A program made the position numbers and the translations under genes. Positions 34,723 to 40,276 of a stretch of 40,276 nucleotides of DNA are shown here, piece after piece. The stretch covers positions 1 through 40,276 of the forward strand of contig NZ_JABXKL010000086.1 of NCBI RefSeq assembly GCF_017114995.1. The letters are read 5' to 3'. The notes below the pieces were generated by a model. The model did no database searches. It was not told the origin of the DNA and was given only the letters and a program-made list of their open reading frames with translations. Positions within the stretch are counted from its first letter, which is position 1, and each line of letters starts with the position of its first letter. This DNA comes from Nostoc sp. NMS9 (GTDB lineage: Bacteria > Cyanobacteriota > Cyanobacteriia > Cyanobacteriales > Nostocaceae).

Positions 34723-34904
34723 TGTTTGTGGAGCCTACACCCAAACAAGCAATATCCGCAATTCGGGTGTGCGCCCAACTTACCAGGGTTTATAAACGAA
34801 TAGACCTTGTAAGATTGGACGAGTGCACCAGAAATGTTTATATCTTGGCGAATAATTCAATCGAAGCTGAGGTAACACCAACTGGAGAAATTCTTCGGTT
34901 ATGA
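34722..34904 (+). CDS. DUF6888-like small protein
   Basis: The 60-residue frame begins at GTG 34722 (or GTG 34728) and overlaps the preceding stop codon by one base. The residues PKQAISAIRVCAQLTRVYKR, then VRLDECTRNVYILANNSIE and the ending TPTGEILRL resemble the small cyanobacterial family DUF6888. In that family such a gene is usually followed directly by a DUF6887 gene, as found here (ATGA overlap at 34901). Function is unknown; a two-part module such as toxin-antitoxin is possible but not shown. Confidence 0.7.
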   Translation: MFVEPTPKQAISAIRVCAQLTRVYKRIDLVRLDECTRNVYILANNSIEAEVTPTGEILRL

Positions 34905-35230
34905 CAAAACCTAACTTTCAACAAATGCCTTTAGAGCAGCTAAAAATTTATATTTTGGAGCATTGCAACGACGATCAAGCATTTCATATTTACATCGACA
35001 GAAGACGCGCCCTATCTCCAAAACAGGTGCCGATGACAATTAGACCTCTTGCATAAGTCGAATAGACCCCCCTTAATCCCCCCGATATATTGGGGGGAAA
35101 CTTGAAATCTTGCCCCCTCCCCAATACATCGGGGAGGGTTGGGGAGGGGTGATTCAAGGATTTTTGCAAGAGGTCTATTGAGGAAGCGGAGGCTGAATTA
35201 CAGAGACGGTTTGGACAGGAAGCTAGTTAA
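34901..35230 (+). pseudogene. DUF6887-like gene interrupted by a MITE
   Basis: The frame begins MTKPNFQQMPLEQLKIYILE and reads to PMT, then enters the inserted element and stops at 35054-35056 (51 codons). After the element the frame resumes as IEEAEAELQRRFGQEAS and a stop at 35228-35230. Joining the two parts without the insert gives a normal-looking C-terminus for this family. The broken product lacks the acidic C-terminal helix. It is the partner of the DUF6888-like gene. Confidence 0.8.
35041..35177. mobile_element. 137-bp MITE with 13-bp terminal inverted repeats
   Basis: TAGACCTCTTGCA (35041-35053) and TGCAAGAGGTCTA (35165-35177) are perfect inverted repeats. Inside are C-rich and G-rich arms (CCCCCCGATATATTGGGGGG and CCCTCCCC/GGGGAGGG) that can fold strongly. 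The flanks suggest either a TA target duplication within the terminal repeats, as in Tc1/IS630-type elements, or a 3-bp ATT duplication. There is no transposase gene. A single end recurs at 7207-7219. Confidence 0.88.
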
Positions 35231-35241
35231 AAGACCACAAC

Positions 35242-35332
35242 AAATTCTGGCGTTGCATATTTGCGGGATGATTTTGCTAGTTTTGTGGGATGGGCATTTT
35301 GCCCATCCCTTGATTCAGCAACGCCCAAATTC
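35242..35332. repeat. Palindromic dispersed element
   Basis: Outer arms GGCGTTGC (35249-35256) and GCAACGCC (35318-35325), extended by AATT on each side, enclose GGGATGGGCA/TGCCCATCCC (35287-35309), a perfect 10-bp hairpin with a 3-nt loop. The whole resembles a small MITE-like palindrome common in Nostocales. It lies between the broken DUF6887 gene and the converging hydrolase gene, and may also act as a terminator. Confidence 0.65.
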
Positions 35333-35399
35333 TTAAGTGATTGTCGATGAACCTTCACTTAAATTAAGCGATGTGTTCACCGACAGCTTGTGAGGAAAA

Positions 35400-36662
35400 C
35401 TAACTGAACGGTTTCCAACCTGCTAGCAAATTTGGGTAAGCTGTTGGTGCAGGGAAAATTTTCTGAAAGCCAGTTTGACGGTCTTGCGGCTTTTCTTTGC
35501 TCATGTTCCAGAGGGTTTCATAGAAAAAGAAAGAGACTCCGGCAAAATTGCGATCGCGTACTTTTTGCACTTGTGTCTGAATCTGCTGCATCGGTACAGA
35601 TCGGTTTTTCAACCCAGCCAAAATGCCCACACTCACGGGAATATGGCTCTTGGCTGCTTTCACTTCTGGATACTCTAATTCGCTAATAAAGACATTCAAA
35701 TCATCCCGATATACCTGCAAAACTAAATCTTCAATGATTCCCAGGCGTTCCCACTTCTGCCAGTCTGCTAAAAAGAATTCGTAGGAAAGACGCTGAGGAT
35801 TTGGCGCAACGGAAACCAGACAATTTTTTTTAGTAGCTTTAATGGCTGTAAATACCCGTTTCATAAACTCGGTGATTTTGTTAGCTCTCCAGCGCACCCA
35901 TTCTGGATCTTTGGAGTTTTTGGAGGGAGCTTTTCCCTGATGTTCTTTTTTGTAAAGTGCCACTGTATAGGCATCGTATCCTAATTCTGATGGTAAGCCA
36001 AAATGGTCATCAAATTGAATACCATCGATATTGTAGTTTCTAACAATTTCAACGATTAAATCTTGAATAAATTGTTGTACTTCTGAGCGAAAGGGATTTA
36101 GCCAAACACGATTATGTGTCCCTTCTTTGACAATCCGAGTCCCATCGCTGCGACTAGTGAGCCATTGGGGACGATTTTTAGCTAATAAGGAATCCGCTGG
36201 TGCCATGAAGCCAAATTCAAACCAGGGAATCACTGTTAACCCTTTTTGATGTCCCACATCCACAATTTCTTTGAGAATATCTCGCCCTTTTAGTCCGGGT
36301 GTGGGATCGAGCGATCGCCCGATAACTTTTTGGGCAACTTTGCTAGGATACAATGTATATCCCCAATTCCAAACCGCCGGATATATGGTGTTAAAATTGA
36401 GTTGATCAAGGCGTTGCAAAGATCCCTTGAGGCGATCGCGCTCAAATAAGACATCACTATCAATATTTGTTAACCACACTCCCCTTAATTCTGATTTTGG
36501 TGTTGACGGCAGATTTATTTGAGCGTTCAAAGGGAACGACAACATCAACGTAGCGATCGCGCTCAAGGTAAGCATAACGATAAACAAAAGAAACTTTCTA
36601 CTTTGGCGAATATTCCACCAAGAAGAAAACTCAACACACCACTTTACAAACCTTTTCATCAT
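35400..36662 (-). CDS. DUF187-type glycoside hydrolase (GHL10 family)
   Basis: The 420-residue protein has an N-terminal membrane or signal segment (FLLFIVMLTLSAIATLMLSF, about 24-43). The conserved GHL10 start follows: LRGVWLTNIDSDVLF. Further family blocks are LNFNTIYPAVWNWGYTLYPS, GLTVIPWFEFGFMAP, NIDGIQFDDHFGLP (acidic residues of the TIM barrel) and VSVAPNPQRLSY. These proteins are thought to act on extracellular polysaccharide or peptidoglycan-linked sugars, but substrates are poorly known. The neighbour downstream on the same strand is repeat DNA. No operon partner is obvious; nifN ends 51 nt upstream. Confidence 0.88.
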   Translation of the reverse strand: MMKRFVKWCVEFSSWWNIRQSRKFLLFIVMLTLSAIATLMLSFPLNAQINLPSTPKSELRGVWLTNIDSDVLFERDRLKGSLQRLDQLNFNTIYPAVWNWGYTLYPSKVAQKVIGRSLDPTPGLKGRDILKEIVDVGHQKGLTVIPWFEFGFMAPADSLLAKNRPQWLTSRSDGTRIVKEGTHNRVWLNPFRSEVQQFIQDLIVEIVRNYNIDGIQFDDHFGLPSELGYDAYTVALYKKEHQGKAPSKNSKDPEWVRWRANKITEFMKRVFTAIKATKKNCLVSVAPNPQRLSYEFFLADWQKWERLGIIEDLVLQVYRDDLNVFISELEYPEVKAAKSHIPVSVGILAGLKNRSVPMQQIQTQVQKVRDRNFAGVSFFFYETLWNMSKEKPQDRQTGFQKIFPAPTAYPNLLAGWKPFS

Positions 36663-36712
36663 TATTTAAAATGTCTGTGTCACTGAAGGAAACATCGGCA
36701 TGATAACTAATA

Positions 36713-38026
36713 TTAATGCTTAACCTTTGTTTCCTGCTCTAAAAACAGATTGCCAATATCAAATAAAAGTTGCATAGTACCTCGATAGCCAACTTTGCAG
36801 AACTGACCATAATCTAAGCGGTCAAAAATGGGAATCCCTTGACGATAGAGAGGAATTTTTAAGCGTTGAGCGATCGCCACTCCATGAGAGTTGGTAATGA
36901 GTAAATCAGACCCAACCGCCAATTGCTCAAAGTCTTCCAAATCGCCGATAGTGACGCTCTTAATCGGAAGTTTTTCGAGCAGAGGAAAGCGTGTTGTTGT
37001 CACTGCTGCGTGAATCTCAACTCCTAGCGATCGCAAAAAAGAAACTGTTGACCAAAGCAAATCTGGTTCCAGCGCCAAAGAAACTCGCTTGCAACCAAAG
37101 TAAAAGTGATTTTCCAACATCACATGTTGTAACTGACGGCGTTGACGGCGATATTTCTGTGGTACGCTGACACCACTGATATCCGCCAATGCTTGCAGAA
37201 ATTTATCTACTGCTGCTAGCCCCGTCAGTTCACCAAATACCTCATAAGGTATATTGAATCTCTGCTCCAAAATTTGCGCCCCACCCCGCATACTATCACC
37301 TAGTGCCAAAGTGAATACAGAACTACCAATTGAGCGCAACTTTGCTTTTGTAGTGCCATTAGCTGTAATGGCACTAGAAGAATCTTCTATATGACCATCT
37401 AATGAGCCAGAAAGGTCAGGTACAACAATAGGTATAAGTCCAAAAGAGGTAACAATCTCTTTGATTTCCTGGACATCTCCTGGTGTGAAGGCAGAACTCG
37501 CCAAAATAGTGATTTGTGTGGGACAAGCGTCTTGCTTGGAGCCTTTTTGGGGAATTTCCCTGACTATACTCTCAACTGCACCAGCAAAGCCATCCTGTAA
37601 TGTACCTTTGAAATCCGGTGTAGAGACAAGCACAATTGGTAAATAATCCAGTTCTGGGTGACGGTGGTGAATCTCCTTGACAAAGCGCCCCATATCATCG
37701 CCTCTGGTTTCCACAAGTCCAGTGCTACAAAGACCAATAATTTCTGGTTTGGATCTCTGCACCAAAGTCAAGATTGCTTGTTCAACTCTTTCCTCACCAC
37801 CCAAAATGGTTGCAACTTCGGTCATTGCCGTACTGGAAAGGGGAATCGTCTGGCGGAAATGTTGTACTAATACTGCCTTAGTCAAAGCAGTACAGCCTTG
37901 AGAACCGTGTAATAAAGGCATCATTCCCTTCAAACCCAAAAAGGCTAAGACTGCACCCACAGTTTGGCTTTGCTTCAGGGGATTAACTGCAACTGATGTA
38001 CTCGTAACGCTAATAATCGCCATCAA
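36713..38026 (-). CDS. nifN: FeMo-cofactor scaffold subunit NifN
   Basis: NifN pairs with NifE in a scaffold on which the nitrogenase cofactor is matured. The 437 residues begin VNPLKQSQTVGAVLAFLGLK with the P-cluster-like ligand region LLHGSQGCTALTK (Cys about 65). ALGDSMRGGAQILEQRFNIP and SLALEPDLLWSTV follow. The last part GSDLLITNSHGVAIAQRLKI and LYRQGIPIFDRLDYG is typical. A peptide KGSKQDACPT (about 176-185) looks like a translated repeat inserted in a loop. It overlaps nifE by 4 nt (ATGA). It could also be the vanadium-system homologue VnfN; the window cannot tell. Confidence 0.9.
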   Translation of the reverse strand: MMAIISVTSTSVAVNPLKQSQTVGAVLAFLGLKGMMPLLHGSQGCTALTKAVLVQHFRQTIPLSSTAMTEVATILGGEERVEQAILTLVQRSKPEIIGLCSTGLVETRGDDMGRFVKEIHHRHPELDYLPIVLVSTPDFKGTLQDGFAGAVESIVREIPQKGSKQDACPTQITILASSAFTPGDVQEIKEIVTSFGLIPIVVPDLSGSLDGHIEDSSSAITANGTTKAKLRSIGSSVFTLALGDSMRGGAQILEQRFNIPYEVFGELTGLAAVDKFLQALADISGVSVPQKYRRQRRQLQHVMLENHFYFGCKRVSLALEPDLLWSTVSFLRSLGVEIHAAVTTTRFPLLEKLPIKSVTIGDLEDFEQLAVGSDLLITNSHGVAIAQRLKIPLYRQGIPIFDRLDYGQFCKVGYRGTMQLLFDIGNLFLEQETKVKH

Positions 38027-39417
38027 ATGTTCTCCTCAGAAGAATTTCCTGCTGACCACGGGGCTGGCTGGTATACTTGCTCCCATACAGGATTGTAAAA
38101 AGCAGCATACAGTTCTCGTGCTACCTCTAAAATTCCTATATAGCCTGCATAGGCATGATTGCGTTCTTGATTAATATCTAGAAATGGAATCCTAGCAGTA
38201 AGAGAGGTGTCTTGATGGCGTTTATCAGCAATTAACATATCAGCTTGATTTTCGTTAATTATCTGTAGGATTTCTTCAGGAGTATTTTGTTCTAAAATTA
38301 TGCCATCTTGACCAAGCAAGCTTTTGACTCTAAGTTTATCCTCCTCAGTATTACTATTAGTACTAATAGCAATAACTTCCATCCCCAATTTCTTAGCAGC
38401 AAAGATAATCAACCAACTCTTGAAACTTCCAATAGAAAGGATAATGCGCTTACCTTGCAATCGGGTAATATACAGTCCGAGTTTTTCATCTATTGCAGCA
38501 GTTTCTTCTACAATTAGCTTTTCTGTATGTTCCTGCAAATCAGAATTACCTAACTTTGCCGCAATATTCCTTAGACATTGATTGATTGACTCTATACCAT
38601 AGATAGACTCTTCAATATAGGGAATGCCATATTTTTTCTCCATCCCTTTTGCCACGTTGATTAGTGCTTTGGAAGAAAGGATCACGTTCAGCTTGGCACG
38701 ATGGGCATAGCAAACTTCTTTATAGATAGCATCGCCTGTAATTTTTGCCAAAACCCTGATACCTAATTTCTCCAATAACGGTAGAACATTCCATATTGCA
38801 CCTGCGATGTTATGTTCACCAATTAGGTTGATGTCATAAGGTGTATTAGTCTCTGGTTCGGCTGTTCCAATAACGTGTTCTAGCAACGCTTCACCAGCAA
38901 CACGGTTGCCCAAATTTTGGTTCCCAATAAAGCCAGGGCAATGTACTGGGATAGTGGGTATTCCTGTTTTTTCGGTAGCATCTTTGCAAACTCCCTCGAT
39001 GTCATCTCCAATCAGGGCGGTGATACAAGTGGAGTAGACAAATACCGCCGCAGGTTTGTAGCGTCTTGCTAATTCTAAAATGCCTTTGTACAGCTTTTTG
39101 GCTCCACCGAAGATGATATCGTTCTCATCGATATCGCTGGTAAAGCGTATTTTGTACAGCATCGAACCAGATGAGAGACTGCTGTAACTTCCCCAAATAC
39201 TGGCAGCACAGCCACTTGGGCCGTGAACTACATGAGCAGCATCAGTAATTGGTACTAAGGTAATCATTGCACTATCAAAAGCACAACTCCCTTGAGTAGT
39301 TCCAGGTTGGGGTAATTGCGTGGAGGACTTTTTTTTCTTTTGTTTCTGCTGCTGACGAGCATCTTCGGAATTGGAGTCACTGAGTGAATCGTTGATTTTT
39401 CCTGAGGTGGGATTCAT
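38023..39417 (-). CDS. nifE: FeMo-cofactor scaffold subunit NifE (or VnfE)
   Basis: NifE forms the scaffold with NifN. Of its 464 residues, the first 40 are a charged, Lys/Gln-rich extension (QQQKQKKKKSS). The core starts GSCAFDSAMITLVPITDAAH, VVHGPSGCAASIWGSYSSLS. The conserved Cys residues for the cluster are in SCAFD, SGCAA and FVYSTCITALIGDDIE. HRAKLNVILSSKALINVAKG and ARIPFLDINQERNHAYAGY are standard NifE blocks. The segment LYKIRFTSDIDENDIIFGG differs from the usual GFTTDLNELD of NifE and I think is closer to VnfE; this is from memory. nifN overlaps it by 4 nt. Confidence 0.88.
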   Translation of the reverse strand: MNPTSGKINDSLSDSNSEDARQQQKQKKKKSSTQLPQPGTTQGSCAFDSAMITLVPITDAAHVVHGPSGCAASIWGSYSSLSSGSMLYKIRFTSDIDENDIIFGGAKKLYKGILELARRYKPAAVFVYSTCITALIGDDIEGVCKDATEKTGIPTIPVHCPGFIGNQNLGNRVAGEALLEHVIGTAEPETNTPYDINLIGEHNIAGAIWNVLPLLEKLGIRVLAKITGDAIYKEVCYAHRAKLNVILSSKALINVAKGMEKKYGIPYIEESIYGIESINQCLRNIAAKLGNSDLQEHTEKLIVEETAAIDEKLGLYITRLQGKRIILSIGSFKSWLIIFAAKKLGMEVIAISTNSNTEEDKLRVKSLLGQDGIILEQNTPEEILQIINENQADMLIADKRHQDTSLTARIPFLDINQERNHAYAGYIGILEVARELYAAFYNPVWEQVYQPAPWSAGNSSEENI

Positions 39418-39797
39418 TTGTTTGGTGACAATAGGTAGAATTTGTTAGATGTTAACTGAATTCCCAAAGGCTTTTATAGGACTTTCATTTATTAATGTAT
39501 CTAAAACATGGAATAAAAGGGAATGATCAAGAGAATGTATCATTCCCTAAAATATCAACATCAACTAGGTTAGAGAAGGAGAAAACAAAAACACGAACTA
39601 AACTATTAAAGTATTAATTTTTCTGTGTATACTTTAGTAGATTAGTGTTAACACGGTGATGATAAAACACTCAGAGGTTAAGATTAGCTATTCGATTACC
39701 TCCATTTTAAAAGATTGTTGAGAAAGTGGGCGAAACTAGCCCACCTAATATTTACTTTGTATTTAGCACTTGAGTCTGAACAAGAAACTTACTTCTT
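39418..39797 (-). promoter_or_regulatory. Leader of nifEN with hairpin
   Basis: This 380-bp spacer holds no gene. On the minus strand GTGGGC (39744-39739) and GCCCAC (39731-39726) make a 6-bp perfect hairpin with a 7-nt loop, placed after the nifH fragment stop. It may terminate or process the transcript before nifE. The rest is AT-rich; no reliable promoter could be placed. Confidence 0.5.
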
Positions 39798-40127
39798 CTA
39801 GCTACCGGAAACTATTTCTACGTTTCCTTGTTTCAGAGCTTCTAGTGCTTCGCCTTGAGCGTCTTCTAGCTTTTTAGCAGCGTCTGCTTGGCTAATCATT
39901 TTTGCAGCATTTTCTTCACTTTCAAGAATGCCAAATTCAATCAACAAATCTTCTAGCTCATCCATCTCAATGGGGGTGGGAACTGTAAGATTTGTATTGT
40001 TGATAATCTTGTCCGCTAATGTGCGGTATTCATTAGCTTGTTTGCTGTCAGGCGCATACTCGTTCACTTTCATCCGGCGCAATTCGGCGTGTTGCACGAT
40101 ATTGTCACGCGGGACGAAGTGAATCAT
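39798..40127 (-). pseudogene. nifH: NifH C-terminal fragment (nitrogenase reductase)
   Basis: The 109 residues begin MIHFVPRDNIVQHAELRRMK, then VNEYAPDSKQANEYRTLADK and VPTPIEMDELEDLLIEFGIL. They match the last third of NifH. The P-loop, switch regions and both cluster cysteines are absent. Just upstream of the ATG the sequence is unrelated, and reading the nifH frame upstream reaches TAG six codons before the ATG, whereas normal NifH continues with ...TQ before MIHF. The gene is therefore cut at that point, by rearrangement or by an inserted element. PTPIEMDELEDLLIEFGI plus a longer C-terminus suggests a nifH2/vnfH-type copy. Confidence 0.85.
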
Positions 40128-40276
40128 GTGGACAAAAGAAAGCTACAGATTCCAACGTGGAAACCCAAATTCAATCCGAATTACGAATTAAGCATTATCA
40201 GTTGTTGTAATCTCCTAAAGATTGCTGATACCTCAAGAGTGGTTGCAGCCGGATTTAAATTTACGCCAAGTTTTCC
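40128..40276. other. Unassigned sequence replacing the nifH 5' part
   Basis: No gene or nifH similarity is recognised from the break to the window end. On the minus strand TTTAGGAGATTAC (40220-40208) looks like a ribosome site but no matching ORF follows. If this is the border of an insertion element, its recombinase and far border lie outside the window. Confidence 0.4.

Overview
The window looks like chromosome from a heterocyst-type filamentous cyanobacterium (Nostocales). The signs are frequent HIP1 octamers (GCGATCGC), nif genes, cyanobacteria-specific families (DUF2555, DUF928, DUF1822, DUF6888/DUF6887), CHAT/CHASE2 proteins and Nostoc-style dispersed palindromic repeats. No tRNA, rRNA or CRISPR array was found. 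Family names come from recognition of motifs and not from database searches.

Layout. 1-900: a two-gene operon with a PIN-domain protein. 951-1183: two tandem small-RNA genes (Yfr2-like) on the minus strand, just downstream of purH (1266-2786). 2860-6233: a low-GC hypothetical gene and a 5'-truncated SF2 helicase, bracketed by two copies of the purH 5' end. 6407-8533: a Uma2 endonuclease-family protein and an MFS transporter. 9176-9373: the relic tail of a second helicase copy. 9511-11798: an alpha/beta hydrolase, a DUF2555 protein and coaBC. 11973-13414: a divergent pair, a GcvH-like lipoyl protein with an N-terminal signal peptide and a lipoate-protein ligase. 13421-13759: a transposase relic.

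13902-32641 is the accessory heart. An AraC-type regulator is followed by three small proteins with double-glycine leaders, two of them with a beta/gamma-crystallin fold. Next come a peptidase-containing ABC transporter (C39-TM-ATPase), an HlyD adaptor, a 1170-residue filamentous-haemagglutinin-type exoprotein and an exported TPR-CHAT protein. Facing this plus-strand run is a minus-strand cluster: a sigma-70-like factor, DUF1822, CHAT-CHASE2 and DUF928. The two runs converge on a seven-unit array of 21-bp palindromic repeats. The start of the export locus has been duplicated: the first copy keeps its leader-peptide gene but has a deleted, frameshifted transporter, and the second copy is intact.

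33241-40276: a site-2 protease, a DUF6888/DUF6887 pair whose second gene is broken by a 137-bp MITE, a DUF187-type glycoside hydrolase, nifN and nifE (overlapping), and finally only the C-terminal third of a nifH gene, whose 5' part is replaced by unrelated sequence.

Best candidates for undescribed biology: (1) the double-glycine-leader beta/gamma-crystallin export locus joined to FHA and CHAT proteins; (2) the apparently exported lipoyl H-protein paired with its own ligase; (3) the tandem Yfr2-like RNAs with compensatory stem changes; (4) the broken nifH upstream of nifEN.
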